Notes: a model not told the origin generated them from the letters alone. A stretch of DNA of 40,442 bases from QVMP01 sp047974325 (GCA_047974325.1 JBKECE010000277.1:1-40442), one strand, 5' to 3'. Positions 1-7,930 are shown, counted from the stretch's first letter. Program-made: numbers and translations.

Positions 1-367
1 GCAATACTTTTGGAGAAAAGGAGGAATAACCGCGTTTGAGATCCTTTGCTCCATATACAATTTTTGAAACCTGAGCCCAGCCCAATCCTCCGGCACACAT
101 AGGACACGGCTCAAGTGTAACATACAATGTGCATTCGGTCAAATACTTCCCACCCAGCACATTCGCTGCGGCGGTTATTGCCTGCATCTCTGCATGAGCA
201 GTAACATCATTCAATGTCTGGGTCAAGTTATGCGCTCGGGCTATAACCGTGTTTTGACAAACCACAACAGCGCCAACAGGAATTTCGCCCCGGTCAAATG
301 CTTTCTGAGCTTCAATCAAAGCCTGACGCATAAAATAGTCGTGGTTAAGGATTGAATTTTCCTTCAT
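1..367 (-). CDS. tadA: tRNA-specific adenosine deaminase TadA, 3' end cut off by the window
   Basis: TadA converts adenosine 34 to inosine in the tRNA-Arg anticodon, in the cytosol. The 122 visible residues hold the zinc-dependent deaminase signature: HAE at residues 58-60 (zinc His and catalytic Glu) and PCPMC at 87-91 with the two zinc cysteines. Family members are about 145-160 residues, so roughly the last 25-40 residues lie beyond position 1. The ATG (367-365) overlaps the stop of the upstream small gene in an ATGA arrangement, suggesting coupled translation. A guanine or cytidine deaminase is the main alternative, but the HAEMQAI plus PCPMCAG context fits TadA best. Confidence 0.9.
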   Translation of the reverse strand, partial: MKENSILNHDYFMRQALIEAQKAFDRGEIPVGAVVVCQNTVIARAHNLTQTLNDVTAHAEMQAITAAANVLGGKYLTECTLYVTLEPCPMCAGGLGWAQVSKIVYGAKDLKRGYSSFSPKVL

Positions 368-579
368 CGACGCATCTCATTTTCACCGAAAAGAGTTGGA
401 TAATCCTGTTCCAGATTTTTCAGGACATGGGTAATCACAGTTTCTCTACACCAACGGGATTTATTCGTAATCTTGTATTTTTTAATATAAGAGCACAGCA
501 AATTAAACTCATCGTCATTCAACGAAAATGTAATATGCTTATTTCTTGGCGATTGCGCTCCTTTTTTAGTTGGTTTCAT
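364..579 (-). CDS. Small ribbon-helix-helix-like protein coupled to tadA (71 aa)
   Basis: A 71-residue cytosolic protein with a basic N-terminus and then a segment starting HITFSLNDDEFNLL that resembles the beta strand and first helix of ribbon-helix-helix DNA-binding proteins (CopG or MobC type). A second helix and a charged tail follow. No catalytic motif is visible. Its stop (366-364) overlaps the tadA start by ATGA, so the two are co-translated. A -7 type element lies just upstream at 588-595. Its function is unknown: DNA binding is inferred from fold-like pattern only, and a role with TadA from position only. Confidence 0.6.
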   Translation of the reverse strand: MKPTKKGAQSPRNKHITFSLNDDEFNLLCSYIKKYKITNKSRWCRETVITHVLKNLEQDYPTLFGENEMRR

Positions 580-587
580 AAGTTTTA

Positions 588-595
588 CAAAAATA
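588..595 (-). promoter_or_regulatory. Candidate Bacteroidota -7 element for the small RHH-like gene and tadA
   Basis: On the minus strand this reads TATTTTTG, a full match to TAnnTTTG. No TTTG sits at the ideal 20-nt spacing; a run of ten A on the plus strand (609-618) occupies the -33 neighbourhood. The predicted leader would be only a few bases long, so this is tentative. Confidence 0.4.
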
Positions 596-801
596 GGTTC
601 CTTTCTTCAAAAAAAAAAGAAAAGGATCATCTTTTTAAATCCGGAAGAGAAAGACTTAAATTCAATTCGAGATTATAAAGAACAGATAGCTATAAACTCA
701 ATAAGCAAAGGAAAAGAACCCTCTATTTTATATCAGTAGATTTTAGTACTTTCATCTAACGAAAATTGAAAGTATTAAAACCATTAAACGTAATTTATGT
801 C

Positions 802-2097
802 ATGACTACATTAACCTATCTATTCCGGCCATCCAGCAAAAGTAAATCTTCAAAGGGCAGCATCTATATGCAGTTTATTCACCAGCGAAAAGTAAAAATC
901 GTAACCCTCTCCTATAAGCTATATCCTCACGAATGGGATGCTCAAAACCGCTTCGTAGCGCAAATTGCACCCGAGAGCGAACGCTATCATTATCTGTTGC
1001 AGGTAATAGATAACCTACAACGAAACAATCTCATGTTCCATAAAATCACAGCTTCACTTGAAGCACAAGGCAGATACACAGTTGACGATGTAGTACGAAT
1101 ATTTCGTAATTCAGATAACATGGACCACTTACTGCCTTTTGCGGAGTTATTATCAAGTAAATTACGTAAATCGGGGCAAGAACGCACTGCACGGGCCTAT
1201 CTGAGTGCCGTTCGCAGACTTATAAAATATAACAACAATGAAGATCTGAAACTCAATCACATCAATACTTGCCTGATAAAGGATTTTGAAAGAGAATTAA
1301 AATCTACCGGAAAAACGCTCAACACTATCTCCTTCTATATGCGTAACTTGAGGTCTATATACAATCAGGCAATTCAAGAAAAGATCATAGTCCGCAAAAA
1401 TGAAAATCCTTTTGCCTCTGTGTTCACAGGCGTTCAAAAAACAAAGAAAAGAGCTTTGACCATGGAAGATCTCCAATTGCTGAACAAGCTTGATTTTTCT
1501 AAAAAACTAGAAAACAAAATGACGGTGAAAGACCCTACATCAAATTTGTATCAGGCTTGGCGATTGTTTTTTTTCTGTTTCCATGCACGCGGTATGAGTT
1601 TCGTAGACATGGCATACCTACGCAAAGAAAACATCCGGGGAGGTATCATCACCTACTATCGAAAAAAAACAGGACAATTGATGGAAGTAAGCATCACGCC
1701 TATGCTGCAGAAGATAATAGCCAGTTTTAGCGACGAGATGCAATCCAGTCATTACGTTTTTCCTATCATCAAAGATGAGAAGAAAGATGCACGATTGCAA
1801 TACGAAACCGGTTTACGTCTGCAAAACTTCCGTCTCAAAAAATTATCTCTGCTCTGTGGCATCAAAAAAAATATTTCGACACACGTAGCTCGCCATAGTT
1901 GGGCAACAGTAGCAAAAAGAGAAAATCTGCCTTTATGGGTAATCAGCGAAGGATTGGGGCATAGCAATGAAAAAACGACATATACCTATCTGGCTTCATT
2001 TGACCGTTCGGTGTTAGACTCCGCCAATGAAGTAATTTCCCGAGCGGTGAGCAGTCTGTGGGACCCATCTCAAAGTGCCTTTTGCAGAATTTCTTAA
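802..2097 (+). CDS. Tyrosine site-specific recombinase, probable DNA invertase (431 aa)
   Basis: A cytosolic DNA recombinase of the Bacteroidota integrase type: an N-terminal arm-binding part (about residues 1-90), a SAM-like core-binding domain (about 95-200) and a C-terminal catalytic domain. Catalytic residues are visible: Arg263 in HARGMSF, His361 and Arg364 in THVARHSW, His387 in GLGHSNEK and the nucleophile Tyr396. The reading frame is open from a TTG at 766, but the ATG at 802 gives the usual N-terminus (MTTLTYLF), so I use it. No excisionase, att site or phage cargo is nearby. Instead a perfect 32-bp inverted repeat begins 238 bp downstream, so promoter inversion is its likely job, as for the Tsr-type invertases of Bacteroides. 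Integration of an element is the alternative. Confidence 0.9.
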   Translation: MTTLTYLFRPSSKSKSSKGSIYMQFIHQRKVKIVTLSYKLYPHEWDAQNRFVAQIAPESERYHYLLQVIDNLQRNNLMFHKITASLEAQGRYTVDDVVRIFRNSDNMDHLLPFAELLSSKLRKSGQERTARAYLSAVRRLIKYNNNEDLKLNHINTCLIKDFERELKSTGKTLNTISFYMRNLRSIYNQAIQEKIIVRKNENPFASVFTGVQKTKKRALTMEDLQLLNKLDFSKKLENKMTVKDPTSNLYQAWRLFFFCFHARGMSFVDMAYLRKENIRGGIITYYRKKTGQLMEVSITPMLQKIIASFSDEMQSSHYVFPIIKDEKKDARLQYETGLRLQNFRLKKLSLLCGIKKNISTHVARHSWATVAKRENLPLWVISEGLGHSNEKTTYTYLASFDRSVLDSANEVISRAVSSLWDPSQSAFCRIS

Positions 2098-2335
2098 TGT
2101 TTTTGTAGGAAAGAAATAATCACTGTGTGTTTTTTACTCTAATTATCATTTCTATAAATAAATTATGCCTGTATTATCCTATTTATTGGGCATCGTATAT
2201 ACTGTACTTCCAACACCGAGAATCTAATCTATGAAAACAAGCAAAAAGAGAATAATTTAGATCTGAACACCTTATAAAAATCATCTATAAAAAGAGAATA
2301 TTTATGTCTTTTCAGAAGAAAATAAATAAAAAAAT
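2098..2335. other. Non-coding spacer between recombinase and invertible segment
   Basis: AT-rich, with no convincing ORF and no clear hairpin terminator after the recombinase. A 12-bp direct repeat (AAAAAGAGAATA) occurs at 2243-2254 and 2289-2300. In the present orientation the promoter in the neighbouring invertible segment would transcribe leftwards through here, antisense to the recombinase. Confidence 0.5.
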
Positions 2336-2367
2336 CCATCACTTTCTAAGTGACAGATCACAATTAT
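2336..2367 (+). repeat. Left inverted repeat of invertible segment (32 bp)
   Basis: Begins CCATCACTTT and ends CACAATTAT. It is the exact reverse complement of 2684-2715 over 32 bp, and the match stops at both edges (2335/2716 and 2368/2683 differ). It contains a smaller palindrome, TCACTT-TCT-AAGTGA, followed by a further TCAC, as expected of paired recombinase half-sites around a crossover core. Confidence 0.9.
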
Positions 2368-2377
2368 CCAAGAGCAG

Positions 2378-2409
2378 CAAAAATAGTATACTTTTCCATT
2401 TCAGCCAAA
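2378..2409 (-). promoter_or_regulatory. Perfect Bacteroidota promoter inside the invertible segment
   Basis: On the minus strand TTTG (2409-2406) is followed by exactly 20 nt and then TATTTTTG (2385-2378), matching TTTG-N20-TAnnTTTG at every defined position. It points left, away from the surface operon. After inversion it would drive the genes from 2764 onwards. Confidence 0.8.
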
Positions 2410-2494
2410 TCTTTTCTCATTTATTTTCATCTGTTTAAGTTGCAATATATTCTACATCTGATAAATGAAGACCTTTTCATCGATGCAGATTTAT

Positions 2495-2511
2495 ATCGTT
2501 TATTATAAGCA
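2495..2511 (+). repeat. 17-bp direct repeat, copy 1
   Basis: ATCGTTTATTATAAGCA, identical to 2663-2679 and 168 bp away in the same orientation, both copies inside the invertible segment. This could be a site for an accessory or regulatory protein. Confidence 0.75.
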
Positions 2512-2662
2512 TGTTTCATATTTGTTTTACAATTTACGAATAGCTTAATTTATAATTAATGCTTATTATCTCTATTTATAAATATATTAATCCTACTTAT
2601 TTATTTTTTTTCAAAATTTTGTTTGATAAAAAGTTTATAACAAAATATTCAATTCACAACAA

Positions 2663-2679
2663 ATCGTTTATTATAAGCA
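2663..2679 (+). repeat. 17-bp direct repeat, copy 2
   Basis: Exact second copy of 2495-2511. It ends 4 bp before the right inverted repeat at 2684, so a bound protein would touch the recombination site. Confidence 0.75.
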
Positions 2680-2683
2680 AGAT

Positions 2684-2715
2684 ATAATTGTGATCTGTCA
2701 CTTAGAAAGTGATGG
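2684..2715 (-). repeat. Right inverted repeat of invertible segment (32 bp)
   Basis: Perfect reverse complement of 2336-2367. The downstream flank to the first ORF is 48 bp with no -7 match of its own apart from TATGTTTA at 2763-2770, which overlaps the start codon region. Confidence 0.9.
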
Positions 2716-2763
2716 GTTGCGATTTATCCGGGAATTAATTCTTAATTACAAAGTCGAAACTAT

Positions 2764-2991
2764 ATGTTTATGGACACAGGTATTATTAAGCGTGTCAAAG
2801 TACGCTTCACGCCTTCTATCAAATTAACACTTATGGGTATTCCTGTTGGAGAAACCAGGCTCATAAAAGCAAAAGAATTCAAAACAAATGTCGTGCGTAC
2901 AGCTATCAGTAAACTCAAAGCAGAAGGATATGATTTCACAGCCACAGAAAGAGGTCTTATCAATGAGGTGTTGGTGACACGCAACTTGTAA
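2764..2991 (+). CDS. Small uncharacterised protein, first gene after the switch (75 aa)
   Basis: A short, basic cytosolic protein without signal peptide or membrane segment. It has a beta-rich first half (VKVRFTPSIKLTLMG), then a helix-like segment (AKEFKTNVVRTAISKLKAEGY) and a hairpin-like end (FTATERGLINEVLVTR). This could be a small DNA- or RNA-binding fold, but I do not recognise the family with certainty. The start may be ATG 2764 or ATG 2770. It lies 48 bp after the right inverted repeat and 102 bp before the next gene, so it would be the first translated product when the promoter is ON. A regulatory role in switching or in the operon is inference from position only. Confidence 0.6.
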   Translation: MFMDTGIIKRVKVRFTPSIKLTLMGIPVGETRLIKAKEFKTNVVRTAISKLKAEGYDFTATERGLINEVLVTRNL

Positions 2992-3093
2992 GCGAAAATT
3001 ATAACCTGCGATGGCGGAATCTCTGCCACAGGAATTCTATACACAACAAAGAACTGAAACATATAAAACTATAACAACAATACCAAAGAGACT

Positions 3094-3387
3094 ATGAGAT
3101 TTAAAGGACTAATAATAATCCTGTTGCTGATACTTTCCAGCAACGGGATCTATTCACAGAATGAAGATGGAGTACAACTTCCATCCGAAGAAACGGGAAA
3201 GGAATTGGAAAACATGAGAAGAGGTCCATCTCTGCGATACGGACCCGGTGGCAGTGATGAAGATGGAAATGCTCAAGGAGAGGTTCCGGTCGGAGATGCA
3301 AGCAACGGCATTTTAATAACCTTCATAATATTAAGTTCCGCATACATCGGACTGAACATATATAAATCAAAAAAAGAAGAACGATAA
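3094..3387 (+). CDS. Small exported protein with C-terminal PVGD and membrane segment (97 aa)
   Basis: An N-terminal signal peptide (residues 1-22, ending IYSQ) precedes a short Gly/Pro/Asp-rich stretch (RRGPSLRYGPGGSDEDG). Then comes VPVGDASNG, a hydrophobic helix (about residues 72-90) and a basic tail (KSKKEER). This tripartite end (short motif, helix, basic cluster) resembles the PID-CTERM type putative sorting tails of Bacteroidota, with PVGD in place of PIDG. It lies 20 bp before the giant T9SS gene and is probably co-transcribed. It may be an accessory envelope peptide for that protein. The family match is by eye and the function is not known. Confidence 0.65.
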   Translation: MRFKGLIIILLLILSSNGIYSQNEDGVQLPSEETGKELENMRRGPSLRYGPGGSDEDGNAQGEVPVGDASNGILITFIILSSAYIGLNIYKSKKEER

Positions 3388-3407
3388 AAAATGAATATTA
3401 TAATGAT

Positions 3408-6400
3408 ATGAAAAGAACAAAGATTATTTTTTTACTCTGTTTGATACTTGCTCCTATCATAGCAAAAGCACAGACTTATGAAGCATTGGACGATAATTAC
3501 TATGTGAAGCCAAATAGCACGACCTTCACAACATTAGATATATTATATAATGATGCATTGGGTGGAGATTTTGGTTGCACGGCAGCAGGTTTGACTCTGA
3601 CTTTTCCTTCGGGTGTAACCGGTTCTACGATCTTCTATACGGCAAAGGGTCGGTTCACTGTTAATAATTCTACAAAAGCACTGTCTTATCGTCCTAACAC
3701 GGGTGCGATAGGACAAGACTCTCTCACTTATCAGTGGACATGTGAACCTAAATTGGGCACTACCACGACAAAATCGGCTACTGTCTACATCAATATAAAC
3801 GATAAACCTGATTTTGTGAGCGAAGCAAACTGTTATGTAGCTCCTGATGGCATCACATTTGATATAAAAGAACTGGCAAGAAGTTCATCAACTCTCTCTA
3901 GTGATCCTTTATCCAATCCTATCTGCGGAGATATAGACAACGATGGCAACATCGAAATTATTGTAGCGCGTTGCGCAGGCGGAACCACTATTCACAATTG
4001 GGATCAGATCCAAATCTTTGAAGTGAAAACAAGCAATGGTGTCATGAGCATCAATCTTCAACAAGCCATTTCGGTTGGCACTCAGACAGCCTACCCTTCA
4101 GGTTCATTCGCTATTGCAAAAGTAGACGGAAGTGAATACGCTTCAATATTCGCAGTTTTGACAACGTCTTACACTTTGGCAAAATATGACTATAATCCGG
4201 TTACAGGTCAATACACTCAGACATGGACAACCTCCTATGGTTATCCTACTGCAACAACATATACCAAAGTTGCCACACCTCTCATAGTAGATATTATGGG
4301 AAATGGACGAACTCAGGTTTCTGTTTTTTCTAAACTGTTTGACACAAAAACAGGAAAACTTTTGGTGCAGGGAACTGATGCTTCGAACAACCCGATGATG
4401 GGAACAACTTCCTCCAAATCAGCTTATTCTTTTGGACATTTTGGGCATAGTAACGGGCAGCAATCCGTAATGGTTGCCGGTGACATTGACGGCGACGGCA
4501 TTCAAGAACTAATTGGAGGAGATTGCGTATATAAGGTTCATCTGGAAAATTTCGATACACAAGTAGCTGCAAATACATATAAACTCTACAAACGAGCAGA
4601 TAAAACCGGACATGCAGAAGTTGGGGATGGAGGCACTGGATTAGCAGATTTCGACAACGATGGATTACTCGATGTTGTGGTGGCCGGTCCTGTCAACAAT
4701 CAATATGCATCTACGACTGCAAATGCCGCTGTCTACATCTACAATCCTCGCACGGGAACCGTTATGCATACCAATACCATAACAGACATACCAAGAGCTG
4801 GAGGTAGCGGACCATCCATGCCCTTTCTGGGCGATCTTGACGGAGATGGATACACCGAATTTGCCATCACAGGAAATTCTACTCTGCGGGCATATAAATA
4901 CAACCCTGCATCCAAAATATTGGAATTGATGTGGAATCTGCCAACCACTGACACCTCCGCATCCACAACACTATCTATGTTCGACTTTGCACAAGACAGC
5001 AAAGCTAAATTAGTCTATAGGGACGAAACCACTTTGAGGATAATAGATGGTAGAAAATATGGCGACGATGGAGTCACTCAACTCACTGATGCACAACGAA
5101 CCCTATCTACTTTCAATAACGTACAGTCGGGAACCGTAGATGAATATCCTATTGTTTCCGATGTGAACGGCGATGGTGCTGCCGAAATTATCACTGTCGG
5201 CACAGACAGAAGATTTTATCCTTCAACCGACTGGGATCCTTATGGAAGTGTTCGCGTTTACGGAGCATCAGGTACAAAAAAATGGGCTCCTGCTCGCACA
5301 ATGTGGCATCAAACAGCCTATAATCCACTTTATGTGAATGACGACTTAACCGTTCCTGCCCATCCTCTTTCTCCGTCAACAGCTTTCCATAAGGCAAGCG
5401 GTGGTGTAGAACGTCCTTTCAACAACTATTTGCAACAGGCTACAGCCTTGAATAGAGAAGGAACCATGATTATGCTAGGTGCTGATCTCGATTTTAATCC
5501 GGCTGTAGTGAAACGGCTTACATATGACGGCTTGGGTAACATCGACATTTCCTTTGGTTTGAGAAATAACGGTGATTCTCCCTTTACTGGTCCTATATAT
5601 GTGGCATTATGGGCACAATCAGGTTCAACATATACCAAAGTGGGTGGTACGACCTATGCCAATACAACCGGTTTATCTAACGAACCGGGATCAAACACTC
5701 TGCTATTGAATTTCACAGTTCCTGAAACCAATCTTCCGGCAAACTTCGATATGCTCTTCTTAACCGTAAACTTATCCACAGATCCCGGATCATCACCTTC
5801 TTTCTATAGCCAGAAGGAGTGTTTGTCCAGCAATAATGTAGCATCCGGACTTAATCTGGTTAGTGGAAGTTTGGTGATGTGTGAAGGTGAGACTGATACC
5901 GTAAGAGTATTGCCTTCAGGAGTTTATTACTTGAAATGGTACAATAGCGACGGCACTGTTGCAAAAACAACAACCACCGATGTGAATGACAATTGGCTGA
6001 AAGTGACAAAAAATTCAAGCCCAATTCAATATTATCTGGTAGAAAGCTATAAATATTCTGGTGATACCAAACCTATTTTGCCTCTGAAAGATACCGTATT
6101 CGTATACTTATCGCCCAGTGATCTGAAATGGACAGGGAAAGCCCTCAATCAAGATTGGCACGATTACCAAAACTGGGAAAATATAAGTAATGTTCCTAAC
6201 AGGGCTGAAGCCAATGTACCGAGAGGTTGCACAAATGTTGTAATACCCGATGGAGTGAGCAACTATCCAGACCTGACAGATTATGAAAATAGTGGACATA
6301 CCCTATATCTAACTTACTCAAAAGCGATGTGCGACAGCATCTACTTCGAGCATGGCGGTGAAGTTCAACGTTCAACTGACCTCAACTACAATAAGGCTGC

Positions 6401-7850
6401 ATTCGGAGCAACTCTCAACAGCCACCATTGGTACACATTTTCTCCTCCTTTGAAAGATTTTTATACACGAGATTTTTATCGGAAAGATGTGGTTCCGGCA
6501 CTTGACGACATCAAAACCTATGCGAGAGGATGGGCTAGAAAAAATCCGGAAACATCTTACTACGGGGCACAATGGACAAATACGTTCAATACTCCGAACA
6601 CCACCTTTGTAGCAGGAGAAGCATTCGGACTCTGGGTAAGCGACAAGTCTAAAACAGATCCGAGCATTCCATCTCACGATCCATTTAGCTTTGAGTTTCC
6701 CAAACCCGATACGGAATTTTATATTTATAGAACGGATGAAACAACAATAGTCTCGGGACCTTATGCTGCACCAAGGACAAACAGTCATCGCTTTATTTTC
6801 GATTCAATGCCGGATGCTTCGGGAAATTTCAATCTAAAAGTGAATAGCGAGAATCCAAAAACAGGAGATTATGTGCTGATAGGAAACCCATTTTTCTCCA
6901 ATCTGGATTTTGATTTGTTCTACACCGCTAACTCATCTAATATACAACCACGTTATTATATTCCGGATGAAGATGGAAACTTTCTGAAGATATATGATAA
7001 AACAAATCAATCGGGTTCCAATCTGACAAAAAATATACCTCCGATGCAGGCATTCCTAGTTCAACTAAAACAAGACGGTGTGACCCAATTGAAAGCAAAC
7101 GGAGATATGTCTGTCATTTCTGTCGGAAATAAAATAAAGAATGCTTCGTCATCAGGCACATCTCCATACATTATTGTGGAAAGCCGTCAGGACAATTCAT
7201 ATGCAAGAACATTCATCGGATTTGATAATGAAAAGAACAATAACGCTTATAATCCGGAAGAAGATGCTATGGCTGTGTTGATGATGGACAATAACTTCAG
7301 TGGCATTTGTCTATCGTCTATAGCAACAGACGGCATCAAATGTTTCAATAATATGATGAAACTGCCTGAGTTGAGTTATGACATTCCACTAAGTGTTCAA
7401 ACTTTATCATCAGGGGACATTACTCTGAACATCAACAATTTGCCATCTATCATGGAAGCCGGATACAAGGCTGATTTTTATGATGCACTGACAGGAGAAG
7501 TCATAGCCACAGATATCAACTCGATGTACACATTTGAGAACATCGTTCCGACATCTACATCATTCATAGATAACAGGTTTTTTATCAGACTTTCAAAAAT
7601 AAATTCCGGTATTGAACAAAGTGCAGATAAAGAAAGCAATGTCTTTATTAAAATCAACAATGGCTCTCTGAAAATAGAAAGTTCGGATGTGTTGAAAGAT
7701 GTGCAGGTCTATAATCTTCAAGGGCAAACAGTTTGCTCCTTACAGCCCAATAGTTCTACTTGCGCAGCCAATGTTGGTAATGAAAAGATCTACATAGTGA
7801 AGGTGAAAACCGATTCAAAAGTGATCTCAAGAAAAGTTTTCAACAACTAA
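3408..7850 (+). CDS. Giant T9SS-exported FG-GAP surface protein, probable adhesin (1480 aa)
   Basis: Signal peptide at residues 1-22 (ending AKAQ). Residues about 23-130 look like an Ig or cadherin-like domain ending SLTYQWTCE. From about 165 to 620 there are FG-GAP/VCBS-type beta-propeller repeats with calcium-loop motifs such as DIDNDGN, DIDGDGI, DFDNDGL, DLDGDGY and DVNGDGA. A CARDB-like segment (about 700-800) and an Ig-like segment (about 820-900) follow, then a WTGKALNQDWHDYQNW segment common in Bacteroidota surface proteins. The last 75 residues form a T9SS type A sorting domain (VQVYNLQGQTV ... IYIVKVKT). It is therefore expected to cross the outer membrane through T9SS and be anchored or released at the surface. 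A terminator follows at 7865. Adhesion is inferred from the domains; the ligand is unknown. Confidence 0.88.
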   Translation: MKRTKIIFLLCLILAPIIAKAQTYEALDDNYYVKPNSTTFTTLDILYNDALGGDFGCTAAGLTLTFPSGVTGSTIFYTAKGRFTVNNSTKALSYRPNTGAIGQDSLTYQWTCEPKLGTTTTKSATVYININDKPDFVSEANCYVAPDGITFDIKELARSSSTLSSDPLSNPICGDIDNDGNIEIIVARCAGGTTIHNWDQIQIFEVKTSNGVMSINLQQAISVGTQTAYPSGSFAIAKVDGSEYASIFAVLTTSYTLAKYDYNPVTGQYTQTWTTSYGYPTATTYTKVATPLIVDIMGNGRTQVSVFSKLFDTKTGKLLVQGTDASNNPMMGTTSSKSAYSFGHFGHSNGQQSVMVAGDIDGDGIQELIGGDCVYKVHLENFDTQVAANTYKLYKRADKTGHAEVGDGGTGLADFDNDGLLDVVVAGPVNNQYASTTANAAVYIYNPRTGTVMHTNTITDIPRAGGSGPSMPFLGDLDGDGYTEFAITGNSTLRAYKYNPASKILELMWNLPTTDTSASTTLSMFDFAQDSKAKLVYRDETTLRIIDGRKYGDDGVTQLTDAQRTLSTFNNVQSGTVDEYPIVSDVNGDGAAEIITVGTDRRFYPSTDWDPYGSVRVYGASGTKKWAPARTMWHQTAYNPLYVNDDLTVPAHPLSPSTAFHKASGGVERPFNNYLQQATALNREGTMIMLGADLDFNPAVVKRLTYDGLGNIDISFGLRNNGDSPFTGPIYVALWAQSGSTYTKVGGTTYANTTGLSNEPGSNTLLLNFTVPETNLPANFDMLFLTVNLSTDPGSSPSFYSQKECLSSNNVASGLNLVSGSLVMCEGETDTVRVLPSGVYYLKWYNSDGTVAKTTTTDVNDNWLKVTKNSSPIQYYLVESYKYSGDTKPILPLKDTVFVYLSPSDLKWTGKALNQDWHDYQNWENISNVPNRAEANVPRGCTNVVIPDGVSNYPDLTDYENSGHTLYLTYSKAMCDSIYFEHGGEVQRSTDLNYNKAAFGATLNSHHWYTFSPPLKDFYTRDFYRKDVVPALDDIKTYARGWARKNPETSYYGAQWTNTFNTPNTTFVAGEAFGLWVSDKSKTDPSIPSHDPFSFEFPKPDTEFYIYRTDETTIVSGPYAAPRTNSHRFIFDSMPDASGNFNLKVNSENPKTGDYVLIGNPFFSNLDFDLFYTANSSNIQPRYYIPDEDGNFLKIYDKTNQSGSNLTKNIPPMQAFLVQLKQDGVTQLKANGDMSVISVGNKIKNASSSGTSPYIIVESRQDNSYARTFIGFDNEKNNNAYNPEEDAMAVLMMDNNFSGICLSSIATDGIKCFNNMMKLPELSYDIPLSVQTLSSGDITLNINNLPSIMEAGYKADFYDALTGEVIATDINSMYTFENIVPTSTSFIDNRFFIRLSKINSGIEQSADKESNVFIKINNGSLKIESSDVLKDVQVYNLQGQTVCSLQPNSSTCAANVGNEKIYIVKVKTDSKVISRKVFNN

Positions 7851-7864
7851 CAATGAAACCAATC

Positions 7865-7896
7865 GGGGTAAGCCTAAGAAGCTTACCCCTTTTCTT
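7865..7896 (+). terminator. Rho-independent terminator after the giant surface gene
   Basis: A 9-bp perfect GC-rich stem, GGGGTAAGC (7865-7873) with GCTTACCCC (7881-7889), a 7-nt loop and TTTTCTT after it. It sits between two T9SS genes, so the second gene is either read through at lower level or has its own promoter, which I could not identify. Confidence 0.9.
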
Positions 7897-7930
7897 AATA
7901 TAATTCTTAAACGTAATTTTATTTTAACTC

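Larger units (their letters stand above)
2336..2715. other. Invertible promoter segment (380 bp including repeats), predicted OFF orientation
   Basis: Perfect 32-bp inverted repeats bound a 316-bp AT-rich core without ORFs. The core contains one ideal Bacteroidota promoter (-33 at 2406-2409, -7 at 2378-2385), which reads to the left. Inversion maps position x to 5051-x. That would put the -33 at 2642-2645 and the -7 at 2666-2673 on the plus strand, with transcription starting near 2678, about 85 nt before the first downstream ATG at 2764. A tyrosine recombinase sits on one side and surface-protein genes on the other, the layout of known phase-variable Bacteroides loci. In the current orientation I find only a weak rightward candidate (TTTG at 2521, TAATTTAT at 2546). 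Confidence 0.85.

Noticed and set aside
609..618. Run of ten A as a slippage phase-variation tract
   Set aside because: It is non-coding and not placed between ideal promoter elements; it is only a weak possibility.
766..801. In-frame TTG start giving the recombinase 12 extra residues
   Set aside because: The ATG at 802 matches the usual N-terminus of the family; no ribosome site or promoter favours the TTG.
802..2097. Recombinase as an integrase of a mobile element
   Set aside because: No tRNA, att repeat, phage, conjugation or transposon genes nearby, while a perfect inverted repeat lies just downstream. Not fully excluded.
2521..2553. Rightward promoter in the current orientation of the switch
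   Set aside because: TTTG with TAATTTAT after 21 nt matches only part of the -7 consensus; it is much weaker than the leftward promoter.
3101..6788. Minus-strand ORFs within the surface-protein genes
   Set aside because: They are shadows of the strong plus-strand frame with no motif, signal peptide or promoter of their own.
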